Below, one piece after another: positions 1-9,461 of a stretch of 23,295 nucleotides of DNA. The notes below the pieces were generated by a model that saw only the letters and a program-made list of their open reading frames with translations, searched no databases and was not told the DNA's origin. Origin of the DNA: Treponema sp. (GTDB lineage Bacteria > Spirochaetota > Spirochaetia > Treponematales > Breznakiellaceae); the NCBI GenBank assembly GCA_009785545.1, contig WQWD01000007.1, positions 1-23,295 of the forward strand, read 5' to 3'. Every line of letters starts with the position of its first letter. The stretch's first letter is position 1. A program made the position numbers and the translations under genes.

Positions 1-3000
1 AGCTCCTCGCCGAACAAGTTCTGAATTTGTTTCCGCTACTAAATTTCCTGCCGAGTCAAAATGCCATTCTTTTACTCCGATGTCCGCACTGGTCATTCTT
101 ATCCGCCGTCCAAGCCTGTCATAATATATTCTAAGCGGATTGCTGTAACGACCGTCAGGGCCGTTAGCATCATACACCACGAGTAATTCGCCTAACCCGT
201 TATACCTGTAAGTTGCCCAAGTAAGAGGATTATTGTTACGGTCTTGACGTTCCACTCTCGTTATATTTCCACGACCGTCTCTGGCTTGCAAACTTCTGTT
301 GCCTAACGGATCTGTCGTTATTACCCACGCTCTGCCATCACGTATCTCATGGCGAACTGTTTGTTTATTTCCGTCAGGCAATGTCGTACTTCTTACACGA
401 TCGAGGCTGTCAAATTCATGCACAGTTGGGTTTAACATTATCATTTCACGTGGATTCCAGTACTTCACCAATCTGTCCGCTCCATCTGAGCGTCTTGTTC
501 GTTTGTCGACAAACAACGGCTGTCCTACTCTAACTGCTCGCCCTCTGGCATCATAAGCGGTAAACCCACTGACATTCCAGCCTATACTTGTATTTCTATT
601 ACGCCACACTTCTCCCTGTTTCGCTGTAAACAATATTCGTCCCAGTCCATCTACTGCTATCACTGTTGTTAGCGTATCGTTGTTACTATTATCAAACTGC
701 ACTTTGTTTTCTGTTACCGCATACCAGTTTCTGCCCGGAGATGTCACATAACGATGCGTTATCGTTGGACTTTCTTCTCTGGCGTACGGACTCCATACTT
801 TTATCAGCCGCCCATAATCATCGTACTTATATTCTATGATGTTTCCATTTTCGTCTATTTCTTTTGTCCTTCTGCCAAAACGTGTATCCCATCTAATATA
901 AGATCTATACGGAACAATGTCCGGACCACCTCTGCTTATTTCTTCCAAAAACTGATGATATGTTGGGTCAAAGACATATTCGACAAATGCGCCTCTGCCT
1001 CCCCGATCGGTTATCCTTGTGAGGTTGCCGTACCTGTCCCATTCAAATACATTTACTACATCATTCTCACTTTGGCTTGAACCCAGCATTTGTGTTTGTC
1101 TTAGAAGTGCGCCAGTGTTAGGATCGTATTCCCCTGTACGTCTGCGCAGAAGCTCTCTCCTTGAGCCGTCGGGTCTCGAGCCGTATACTCTTATCTCTGT
1201 CGGGTGCGCACGAAGATACGAATTAAAAGAGTTGTGCCTAAAACTTATATCCACATCTAGTATATCACTGCCGCTTGCACTTTCTTGAAAACGTTTTACG
1301 TTTCCATAGTTGTCAAAACTTAGAAACTCCGTCTTTGTGAATACAAAGTTGCCAGTTCCGCTTGCAACTTCAAACTCTCTGTGTATTTCTCTTATATATC
1401 TCGCATAACGTCTGTGGTTGTCTGCTGTGAATATAGATTCTCGCAGGAGGTTTGATCTTTCATCATACATTCTAACCGATTGCACCATTCCTCGAAGATT
1501 ATATCTATCGTTGTAATATACTCTTTCGGTTCTTCCCATTCTATTCCTGCGATTGCGGCAGTCAACAGGCTCTATAATCACTGTTCTGAATCCGTAAAAC
1601 TCTTTTACTTCTCTGTCAAAAAATCCGTCATAGTATGAAAATATTGTTGTATATTCCCTAACACTTTCAAAGTTTGGTCTTATCAATCCGTTGCCTTCGC
1701 GGTTTTCACGCCTCGTTACTTCGGACATTACATAACGGCTTCCTGGCATATTTGTTGTTCCCGGCATCAGCTCGTATCTAATATCGATTTCTCCGCCTTG
1801 TGGGAGCCTTATATTTCGAAGCAAGCCAACATCTCCTGCGAGGTTAGGCTGCACAAGAAGATAATTTGTTCCCGGTATTCTAAGCACGCGGTCGGGCAAA
1901 CCGTCTCCAGTCATGTCCATCATTCGGATCATTACACCGCTGGTGCTTGTTCCTATATTGAAACCTCCGCCGCCTCCGCCTGTGACGTTTACTGTGAAAC
2001 CCCAAGGCGTCCAGATTGAAAATGTCCCCCCAGCATTTGCGCTGGCACTAAGACCTACAGAAACAGTGGAATTTGTTTCTAAACTATTAAGATAATTTCC
2101 AAAATCAATACCTAAACTGTTAAACCCTGTTTCGCCAACAAAGTCGTCAAGTCCGGTTATACTTGCAACATTCCCTACAAGCGGCAAACTTTGAAATAAC
2201 CAGGTCGCAAGACGACCATCTATTTTTTGATTTAAATCGTTAATATAGTGTTGCTCCAAATCGTTGCCATTTTCACCCCATTGAGGCATACTGAAACGTT
2301 CTGGCATATCAGCAAACCTATTGCCAAGATTAAACCACACATGAATTTCACTTCCAACTATTTTTACCTTGTCTGGAAGACCATCCCCATTCATATCTAT
2401 GAGCATTTCGGTTGTTTCTACAACAGAAACAGAGTAGTTCGTTCCGCCCCCGACACCAACATTGACTCCTATTGTAAAAGTTCCTGTTACACAGCCTCCA
2501 CCTCCAATTCCACGTGATGATGAAACGCCTATTGTTCTTGTAGTTGCACGATTTATATTAAAACCAGTAAATCCTGCTAATGTATTATCATTCCTAAAAT
2601 TACTTTCCCTGCGTCCCAAGTTCATCCTAATTATATTTCCATTAATAAAATCAGGCAGACCGTCGCCGGTCATATCAATAAATCCAGAAGTTTGACGGGT
2701 GTAATTTTGCGACCCAACGGAAAAACTGCCGCCTCTTCCGCCATTACTTCCACCATTTATGCCAAAACTTAAAGGTCTGCCGCTTCCGGAGAAACTTGTA
2801 CTAATAGTACCTGAAGCGCCGATGGTACCTCCTAAAATGCGTGTACTAAAAGTATTTGAAGTTATATTTGGTATGATATTTGGCGGTATTGGAGTAGACC
2901 AACTTACAAATCCATCTCGGCTTCCTTCTGTAACAATTAATCCATTACGAGTTGATTGAAGAATATCTGCCATCCCACTTCCGTTTATACTTTGAATCGA

Positions 3001-6000
3001 TTGGTACATATGCGATGAGCCGTTATTCCAACTAAAGTTTCCGGATAAACCTAAGCTTGGACTAAATAAATTATTATCAGGAGAATCAAAACCTTCAAGA
3101 ATCTCTGTAGGCGGTGTAATTTCAGAGGGGAACTCTCTGGGAACAAAATGAAGATCTGCAGAAAGATTTATGGCTCTGTCTATTCCTGTATTATTACTTC
3201 TGCGAACCATAGGGATAGTTCTGCCGTCTGGTTGGTTTTGGACAAATAAACTATCCAGCCTATGATAATAACTTAAACCTCCCATACGACTTGTATGAAT
3301 ACGGTTTCCATATATGTAAGGAAAATAAGCTATCGTTTCTTCAGACATACTATTAGTGAAGTCAGGTATACGCGAAACAGGCCCAATCAAAGCATCGTCA
3401 TTTTTATCCAGTCTCCTTCCTGTTATATTGTTGTGTAGTTTTTGCCCGACAGGTGTTGTATCCGGGATAGCAGCACTCAAAGCATCATCTACAGTAATAA
3501 CAGAGACAAAGGATATGGTTCCCGGTCTATTGGGCTCTCTTGGGTCAGTGTCTCCTTTTTCAATAAGTAACCTGTTCTGACAGAATTGGCGCTCTTCATG
3601 CTGTTGATTCCCCAACCATATTGCATAATACCATCTGTTTACGCCTCCATATAATAATTCCAGCCTATTAAAACCAAGTACTGTTTCTTCAGCTTTATCC
3701 AAATTTTCTTCTATTTGATCTTTATCTAAATCACCCCAATCTATATCTTCAATTTCACTTATGAGTATGCTGTATGAATGCTGCGATTCTGGTTGTTTGG
3801 TTGAAAAGCCTTCTCCACTTTCCCAGCTTACAGTGCGTTGTCTTATTGGCTTTTGTTTAAAGCTATATCTTCCGTTATCGTAGACTAATACCGGTAAAAC
3901 GATCCCGCCATTTTCTACCGTATGCATACCCCCTGAATAATACAAGATTGATCGTGTAAAATTTCCGGTGTAATGCACAAAATTAAATGCCATACTTTTT
4001 TCAAGCAAAAGTATAATTCTATTAAATAGATGGACATCATCTTGAAGTAATTCCCCAAGGCCTTTTTCCGTAATATTAACATTATATTTTGCTTTTAATA
4101 AAAATACATCGTCTATCTTTTGGTAAAATGTAAATTGATTGCTAAGAAAATAATACCACCCGTAAGATGTTAAAATACGCTGAACCTCGTCAAGTTCCTC
4201 TTCAGTTAGATCATCGCGTAACACATAATACCCTTCATCCTCCGGATCAGAAGGCGGAAAATGCTCAAAAGCGTCTGAAAATGTATCAAAATCTACGGTT
4301 TCATCCAAAAATTGAAAAATAGGAGCTATTCTTTCATATTGAATTTGTATATCTTTCCAGCTTCCAATTGTGTATACATCCCCTTGATAATGTAAACGCA
4401 CTCTTTCCATGTCATCTAAAGATAAACTTTCGCTTATCCAATTGAAATTGGTAAATGTATAAACAAATTCATATTGCAAAGTTTCAATATCATTATAGTT
4501 TGATTTTATTGGTATTATTATTTCTAAGTTCTCATACCTGTTTAATCGTACTGTAGCCCATCCTGATTTATCACCGTTTATAAAATATGGTACTTTATGG
4601 CTCGATTGGTTTTCAAGAATACCGACAAACGGCTCTGTTACTGTAATTGGATAGAAGTTTATGTTACCCCTTTCATTTTCTCCAATCGCAATGCTCCATA
4701 TTTCTTGTCCGTCTATTACATCTCTTATATCTATGATAAGCCTTTCATTCTCTCCCTGTGGGGATATGTACCCGATTGCATCAAGCTCTCGGTCTTCGAT
4801 TGTCTCTTGCTTACTTGCCATGAGAAATATATTATTTTGATTAGAGGTGGTGGCTATGGGTACAGGAAACCCGTATATTAACTTGCTGCCTTCCGGTTGC
4901 AGAGTAAACCTTGCCAACTTTTTGAAATACAAAGTATCTTCCTGTATCAAACTGCTAATAGCTAGCTCTTTTTGTCTTACTCGTGCTACAGATAGTTCTG
5001 GGTTCCTGATATATGCATTGTCACCTGCATGAAACAAAAAGTATGCGCGTAACACATCTCGGTAATTATGTCCATTATCTCCATCTCTTTTTGTTGCTTT
5101 GTCCCATAATGATCCAAAATGTTCTGCTGATATAAATCCCGGCACATACCAGCCTAATTCAAGTATTTTTTCCCATGCTTGGCGTGTAAAATCTCTATCT
5201 TCATTTGCGAATGCATTTTCCCAAGTCCTATTGCCTACTCTTAAGTGATTTGACCCCAAATCATCATACAAAGGTAAAAGTATATCATGAACATCCTGTC
5301 TGTTAATTATACTATTAGGAGCATGAGGCAATACATGACGTATACTCCTATTCATATCCCCCAAATATCGCATTTCTCTATAAGTAATGATTATTTTCCA
5401 GTTAATATCACTCCCTCTGGTATCTCCTCTAGCATCACTAAGAAAATATATCGAGTTCTCAGCTCTAATTGATATTTCATCATTTTCTGGTGATGGATTG
5501 CGGTTTTCGGAGGTGATTGTTATTTTTCGAATTAACCCCGATGTATTCGTTGCTGTCGGAAAAAAAGTTCTGGCAATTACCCCATAAGGGTTCTGTATAA
5601 AATATCCATCTAATAAGGCATTCGGTACTGATTCGACATATTGCCTAATGAGAATTGTTCCTTCTTCCGCTGCACGCCATTCGCGAAGCGGAGATAAGTG
5701 AAGAAACGTTTCATCAAGTTCTTTCCTTAGTTCTTTCTCTTCGTTTTCTCCCATCAAGGGTAAGGCATCCGCAGGCAAATTTGCAGAAACAAAATAGGTT
5801 CTCACAAATCTTATACTGTTATCATCACTTTCATTACGAAAAAACCAATTTCTTCCGCCAATTACTATATCTACAAGACCATCACCATCAATGTCTACAA
5901 AGCCGGTATTTGAAGCATTTCCCCCTCTTTGTGAAGTTTGAGAATATTGGGTTCCAAGTCCCAGATGTGTCAGTCGCACTCCACCTCCGGCATACCAACC

Positions 6001-8004
6001 GCTTGCAAATGTGTCGCTTGTGTCCCTGCCTATATTGAGATCCCGTGGAAAATCAATCACTATAGGTTGGTGTTCAAAACTACCCCCAAGATTTCTTCGA
6101 ATAGATATACCAGAGTCCGAAATTTCTACGCTGTCCGGTCGACCATTTCCGTTTAAATCAATGAATTTATGTTCAATATTTGTGGAGCTATCTCCGCCGC
6201 TCCAAGTCCTGCCGTAATTTCCATGCATATCTGCAAATCGCACCCCGACTCCAACACCGGCTGAGAGAGAGCCTTGCCAACCATCACTTGTACCTGTTTG
6301 CACCTGAAGCGGAGTACCGAAACTCCACCTCTGACGCGGACCAAACAATTCATTGTTAACAAGTGTTATGTAACTAAATTCGTAACTCCAAAAGTAATCT
6401 CCTTCGGTATTGCTGCTTTCCGCCAACTGCCCAAACCGTATAAGCTGATGTGAAACGCCAAATTCATCTCGCTTATACGTCATTCTGTATCTGCGTATCC
6501 GTTCAGGAGTGCCGAGGTAATAGACATGAATTTCATCCAATAGACGATCTAAGATGCTTACAAAACCACCACGCCCATATATACGTCTATCATAACGATC
6601 ATGACGCTGATCATATTTAAACCTAACTTCGTATGCAGCCATATTATCCGAGTTTTCATGCCCTGTATAAATAATCCTGCTAAGAAACAATCGACCATAT
6701 TCAAATACTCCATTATTCTCAAATCTATAGCCTCTTTTATAGTAGTATCTTATTGTATTCCCAAATATGTCCCTTTCTTCTTCCAACTCCCATGTATATT
6801 TTCGCTGAGCATTTTGTCCGCTCCAAGTATCAGCACCTCTTCCAAATGTGCGCTGCGTTCCAAATCTGTCAGTTACCACCCAATAATTATTATTGCCGCC
6901 GATAAATCTTTCTATTCTATCAAACCTTGTTTCGCGTAACGCACGATAAGTTATCACATTATTATTACGACTTCCAGGAATTTCTTCCAGCAGCACTCCA
7001 TCCAGCATATATACATCTCTGGGAAAAGGGCTTGTATCATATCTCCCGTTAAATCTTGGTACGCCCCATCTTGTATCAATGGTAATTCTGCTGCCGGCTT
7101 GTAAATCAAACCCACGTCCCATTATCCCGTTTCCGCCGTCGCTCGAATACGTTATCGCTATTTGCGGCGTCATTCCAGCACGACCGGGCGGGATGTCTAT
7201 CGGTATACGGAAACTTGCTGTCCCTGTATTGTTCGCTTCTAGCCCCTCTATCCCGGGGACTCCCGCAGACGGGTTCGCCGCTTCAAGTCCTTTTATCGAG
7301 TTTATGTTAAAACTTAATGGTGACGGACCTTCCGGTAACGCTAACGTTCCGTTTATCATGTCTGTGAAATGTGTTGTTAGACTCGTTACATAATCGCCGT
7401 CAATTCCGACTCTTTCAAGTTGTACCCACCTTCTAAATTCTGTATTAAAATAATATGTAAAAAGAGTTTCTTTTGCTGATTCGCTTAGGTTTGGAGCATA
7501 GCTCATTCTTATCACAACAGGAATAATAAAAGTTGTCCCGGAAGGCTCAAATCTATACCCTCCGCCGCCGGCTGTAGCATTGTTCATGCTGCCGCCGGTG
7601 CTTTCTGTCGCCCACAATCTGGTTATTCTTATTTCTGTATCTTCTCTCAACGCTCCAGGAGGTATTTCTATTTTTGCGCCATCTAAACGGACTATGCCGC
7701 CTTCCTCTGCTATTATCATTTCTGACGCACTTGGTGCGGTGACAACATTTTGCACTGCACCAACATTTCTCATTACGCCAGCGTTCGGCTCTGCGCCAGC
7801 GTTTGACCCTGCGTCAGCAGTTCTAAATGGTGGATTTATAGTTTCTGCTGTTGGCTGATCAAATATATCAAGCGGGATAAAATGCCTGAAAGGCGGAATA
7901 GGTCTGGACTGTTCTGATGCAAACAGCGAGAATGGGTAAATAACACCCATTTGTATAATAATAAGCGCACTTGCTACTAATCGTTTGGCAATATTCTGTG
8001 TCAT
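1..8004 (-). CDS. Giant exported SpvB / Tc-toxin-B-like / Rhs (YD-repeat) protein, C-terminus beyond window
   Basis: I read this frame codon by codon: 2668 codons are open from ATG 8004 to position 1, with no stop. Residues 1-30 form a Sec signal peptide (hydrophobic core ALIIIQMGVIYPFSLF, then AS). Residues about 95-190 look like a ZU5 domain (GGIVRLDG, IPPGALREDTEI). Residues about 225-305 carry the SpvB hallmark (NNTGTASFRIPIDIPPGRAG, MTPQIAITYSSDGGNG). FG-GAP/VCBS calcium-loop motifs follow near residues 615 (DLNGNGRPD), 708 (DIDGDGLVD), 1778 (DMTGDGLPD), 1873 (DMNGDGLPD) and 2033 (DMTGDGLPD). The segment YYDGFFDREVKEFYGFRTV near residue 2130 matches the TcdB mid-C region. YD repeats occupy residues about 2310-2668 (YNGLGELLVVYD, YDRLGRRIRMTS). 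Tc B subunits are usually about 1500 aa before the tip, so this protein is enlarged. The Rhs core and toxic or effector tip should lie left of the window. It is last in a five-gene operon, 2 nt after its neighbour. Family is certain; secreted toxin or adhesin function is inferred. Confidence 0.93.
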   Translation of the reverse strand, partial: MTQNIAKRLVASALIIIQMGVIYPFSLFASEQSRPIPPFRHFIPLDIFDQPTAETINPPFRTADAGSNAGAEPNAGVMRNVGAVQNVVTAPSASEMIIAEEGGIVRLDGAKIEIPPGALREDTEIRITRLWATESTGGSMNNATAGGGGYRFEPSGTTFIIPVVIRMSYAPNLSESAKETLFTYYFNTEFRRWVQLERVGIDGDYVTSLTTHFTDMINGTLALPEGPSPLSFNINSIKGLEAANPSAGVPGIEGLEANNTGTASFRIPIDIPPGRAGMTPQIAITYSSDGGNGIMGRGFDLQAGSRITIDTRWGVPRFNGRYDTSPFPRDVYMLDGVLLEEIPGSRNNNVITYRALRETRFDRIERFIGGNNNYWVVTDRFGTQRTFGRGADTWSGQNAQRKYTWELEEERDIFGNTIRYYYKRGYRFENNGVFEYGRLFLSRIIYTGHENSDNMAAYEVRFKYDQRHDRYDRRIYGRGGFVSILDRLLDEIHVYYLGTPERIRRYRMTYKRDEFGVSHQLIRFGQLAESSNTEGDYFWSYEFSYITLVNNELFGPRQRWSFGTPLQVQTGTSDGWQGSLSAGVGVGVRFADMHGNYGRTWSGGDSSTNIEHKFIDLNGNGRPDSVEISDSGISIRRNLGGSFEHQPIVIDFPRDLNIGRDTSDTFASGWYAGGGVRLTHLGLGTQYSQTSQRGGNASNTGFVDIDGDGLVDIVIGGRNWFFRNESDDNSIRFVRTYFVSANLPADALPLMGENEEKELRKELDETFLHLSPLREWRAAEEGTILIRQYVESVPNALLDGYFIQNPYGVIARTFFPTATNTSGLIRKITITSENRNPSPENDEISIRAENSIYFLSDARGDTRGSDINWKIIITYREMRYLGDMNRSIRHVLPHAPNSIINRQDVHDILLPLYDDLGSNHLRVGNRTWENAFANEDRDFTRQAWEKILELGWYVPGFISAEHFGSLWDKATKRDGDNGHNYRDVLRAYFLFHAGDNAYIRNPELSVARVRQKELAISSLIQEDTLYFKKLARFTLQPEGSKLIYGFPVPIATTSNQNNIFLMASKQETIEDRELDAIGYISPQGENERLIIDIRDVIDGQEIWSIAIGENERGNINFYPITVTEPFVGILENQSSHKVPYFINGDKSGWATVRLNRYENLEIIIPIKSNYNDIETLQYEFVYTFTNFNWISESLSLDDMERVRLHYQGDVYTIGSWKDIQIQYERIAPIFQFLDETVDFDTFSDAFEHFPPSDPEDEGYYVLRDDLTEEELDEVQRILTSYGWYYFLSNQFTFYQKIDDVFLLKAKYNVNITEKGLGELLQDDVHLFNRIILLLEKSMAFNFVHYTGNFTRSILYYSGGMHTVENGGIVLPVLVYDNGRYSFKQKPIRQRTVSWESGEGFSTKQPESQHSYSILISEIEDIDWGDLDKDQIEENLDKAEETVLGFNRLELLYGGVNRWYYAIWLGNQQHEERQFCQNRLLIEKGDTDPREPNRPGTISFVSVITVDDALSAAIPDTTPVGQKLHNNITGRRLDKNDDALIGPVSRIPDFTNSMSEETIAYFPYIYGNRIHTSRMGGLSYYHRLDSLFVQNQPDGRTIPMVRRSNNTGIDRAINLSADLHFVPREFPSEITPPTEILEGFDSPDNNLFSPSLGLSGNFSWNNGSSHMYQSIQSINGSGMADILQSTRNGLIVTEGSRDGFVSWSTPIPPNIIPNITSNTFSTRILGGTIGASGTISTSFSGSGRPLSFGINGGSNGGRGGSFSVGSQNYTRQTSGFIDMTGDGLPDFINGNIIRMNLGRRESNFRNDNTLAGFTGFNINRATTRTIGVSSSRGIGGGGCVTGTFTIGVNVGVGGGTNYSVSVVETTEMLIDMNGDGLPDKVKIVGSEIHVWFNLGNRFADMPERFSMPQWGENGNDLEQHYINDLNQKIDGRLATWLFQSLPLVGNVASITGLDDFVGETGFNSLGIDFGNYLNSLETNSTVSVGLSASANAGGTFSIWTPWGFTVNVTGGGGGGFNIGTSTSGVMIRMMDMTGDGLPDRVLRIPGTNYLLVQPNLAGDVGLLRNIRLPQGGEIDIRYELMPGTTNMPGSRYVMSEVTRRENREGNGLIRPNFESVREYTTIFSYYDGFFDREVKEFYGFRTVIIEPVDCRNRRNRMGRTERVYYNDRYNLRGMVQSVRMYDERSNLLRESIFTADNHRRYARYIREIHREFEVASGTGNFVFTKTEFLSFDNYGNVKRFQESASGSDILDVDISFRHNSFNSYLRAHPTEIRVYGSRPDGSRRELLRRRTGEYDPNTGALLRQTQMLGSSQSENDVVNVFEWDRYGNLTRITDRGGRGAFVEYVFDPTYHQFLEEISRGGPDIVPYRSYIRWDTRFGRRTKEIDENGNIIEYKYDDYGRLIKVWSPYAREESPTITHRYVTSPGRNWYAVTENKVQFDNSNNDTLTTVIAVDGLGRILFTAKQGEVWRNRNTSIGWNVSGFTAYDARGRAVRVGQPLFVDKRTRRSDGADRLVKYWNPREMIMLNPTVHEFDSLDRVRSTTLPDGNKQTVRHEIRDGRAWVITTDPLGNRSLQARDGRGNITRVERQDRNNNPLTWATYRYNGLGELLVVYDANGPDGRYSNPLRIYYDRLGRRIRMTSADIGVKEWHFDSAGNLVAETNSELVRRGA

Positions 8005-8006
8005 GT

Positions 8007-8681
8007 TTACTTTTTCTCCCAAAATAATATATTTATACCTGTAACAGGGAAGTTGTCAAAAGGAGTTATCACTGTTATATACCCGTTTCTTCCGCTGCGT
8101 AATCGCGGCTCATTGTCGTCACGAAAACGTTCAATTTCGTGTCCGTTAATTATCAAAATGAATTGCCCATTATCTTCATCAAAAGTTACTGTTATCTCGT
8201 TCGAAGAACCAGAACCTCGGTTCAGATGCGCTGTAGATTGCCACCAATTAAAATCTGTAAAAACTCCGCCTATCGCTTTGCCGACAATATATTCTCCAAC
8301 ATTATTTATCATTACAACCAGCATGGCGGGTAAAAGCCTTCCGTTTATTTCATGTTCGCCTTGACAAAATACAATTCCAAAACCGCCGACGGGCTCTCCG
8401 CTCGTTTTTGCCATTCTCACAGTACGGCTTTCAAAAACCGCCTCGGTATCGCCCCATACTGTCCATATTGTGCTGCCTTCCTGATTCCAGTGCTGTGGGT
8501 CATTAGTCCTGAATGTTGTCCTTGTATAGCCGTACCCGTCAGCTTCGGATTCAAACAACTCGCCCGACCAGATCGGCGGCGGTATTTCTCCCCATTCGGG
8601 CCGCTCATTGTTATGCGGATTAGAACAATTTGTTAAGATAATTGTAGTTATTATTGCCATCAAGGCTTTTATAGTACGCAA
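8007..8681 (-). CDS. Lipoprotein with lectin-like (jelly-roll) domain
   Basis: 224 residues. I chose the TTG start at 8681 because a run of seven G (8685-8691) sits just upstream as a ribosome binding site; the in-frame ATG at 8660 has none and would cut the signal peptide. The N-terminus is a lipoprotein signal ending in the lipobox LTNC (Cys19), so the mature protein should be lipid-anchored. Residues about 30-224 are rich in beta-strand patterns (GGFGIVFCQG, INNVGEYIVGKAIGG, NEITVTFDED, GQFILIINGHEIERF, GRNGYITVI). This order resembles concanavalin-like/DUF1080 jelly-roll domains, which bind or cleave glycans. I see no clear catalytic residues, so binding is likelier than catalysis. It ends 2 nt before the giant SpvB/Rhs gene and starts 12 nt after the preceding lipoprotein gene, so it is probably co-transcribed and may help present the giant at the surface. 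The fold call is tentative. Confidence 0.82.
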   Translation of the reverse strand: MRTIKALMAIITTIILTNCSNPHNNERPEWGEIPPPIWSGELFESEADGYGYTRTTFRTNDPQHWNQEGSTIWTVWGDTEAVFESRTVRMAKTSGEPVGGFGIVFCQGEHEINGRLLPAMLVVMINNVGEYIVGKAIGGVFTDFNWWQSTAHLNRGSGSSNEITVTFDEDNGQFILIINGHEIERFRDDNEPRLRSGRNGYITVITPFDNFPVTGINILFWEKK

Positions 8682-8693
8682 TTTCCCCCCCTA

Positions 8694-9461
8694 TCATATT
8701 GGCGATTTCTGAGTCAAGCCTATTCTGTATTGAACTATACTGCCGCCGGGTACTCCGTCATCGAGAAATTCACGTCTCGCCGGAAATAATTTTAAATAAT
8801 ACCGAGTCGTCACAAGTTTAGGGTTGACTATCCAGAACGGAGCCAGTTGTAAAACAGGACCACTCTCCCTTGTATACACAGAATACATAAAATGCGTAGC
8901 GGTATTTCCCGGTCTCGCATCAGAATCATCAACCCACAACGCCACTCGCCACAAAGACGGAATATCAATAAAAAACCAGTCTTCATTAATTAATTCCAAG
9001 CCGCAGTATGAGCGAAAATAATATATATTCGCAATAATATCTACCGGACCTAACTGCAATGCATTTTCTCTTGAGTAGTTCCTGAAAATATCGCGTACAA
9101 CCAATGAACTTACGCCCAATGCCCTTGGCGAGGGACCGAATATTTCTCTTCCTCGCCGTTTTGAAAGCCGGTAAATATATCTGCCTTCAGGAAGATTTCT
9201 ATCTACAAATCCAAGTGATGTTCCACGGTATATTTCCTCAAAATACAAAAAAGGGCTGTCTACAGCACGTTCCAATATAAATTCATCAGCTCCTTCATCA
9301 AAATCCCAGCTTATAAATATTGTATTGGATGCCGCCAGCGATTCTACTCTTGGGGGAACTACTACAGGATCATTTAAAGTCCTACTAAGCATCTCGTACA
9401 TTCCCGGGCTGCATGAACTAAAAGCAATTAAAATTATTATTACCGCTAATGTCTTTACCAT
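8694..9461 (-). CDS. Lipoprotein with FN3-like domain
   Basis: 255 residues. A hydrophobic signal (VKTLAVIIILIAFSSC) ends in a lipobox with Cys17. Residues about 36-117 look like a fibronectin type III module: PPRVESLAAS, then FISWDFDEGADEFILERA, then GRYIYRLSKRRG, GPSP. Residues 118-255 are less clear. The stretch NALQLGPVDI ... NEDWFFIDIP ... RVALWVDDSD recalls PPC (pre-peptidase C-terminal) beta-domains, which would suit a surface-binding accessory protein. The start ATG overlaps the stop of the upstream barrel gene by 7 nt, with GAGG about 10 nt before it, so translation is probably coupled. Its place between an outer-membrane barrel and the giant exported protein suggests an envelope-side helper. 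Lipoprotein status is well supported; the FN3 call is reasonable and the PPC call weak. I know no named homologue. Confidence 0.82.
   Translation of the reverse strand: MVKTLAVIIILIAFSSCSPGMYEMLSRTLNDPVVVPPRVESLAASNTIFISWDFDEGADEFILERAVDSPFLYFEEIYRGTSLGFVDRNLPEGRYIYRLSKRRGREIFGPSPRALGVSSLVVRDIFRNYSRENALQLGPVDIIANIYYFRSYCGLELINEDWFFIDIPSLWRVALWVDDSDARPGNTATHFMYSVYTRESGPVLQLAPFWIVNPKLVTTRYYLKLFPARREFLDDGVPGGSIVQYRIGLTQKSPI

Noticed and set aside
299..7858. Many short plus-strand open frames across the first 8 kb
   Set aside because: All lie opposite one uninterrupted 2668-codon minus-strand frame with clear family motifs; none has a convincing ribosome binding site or a recognisable product.
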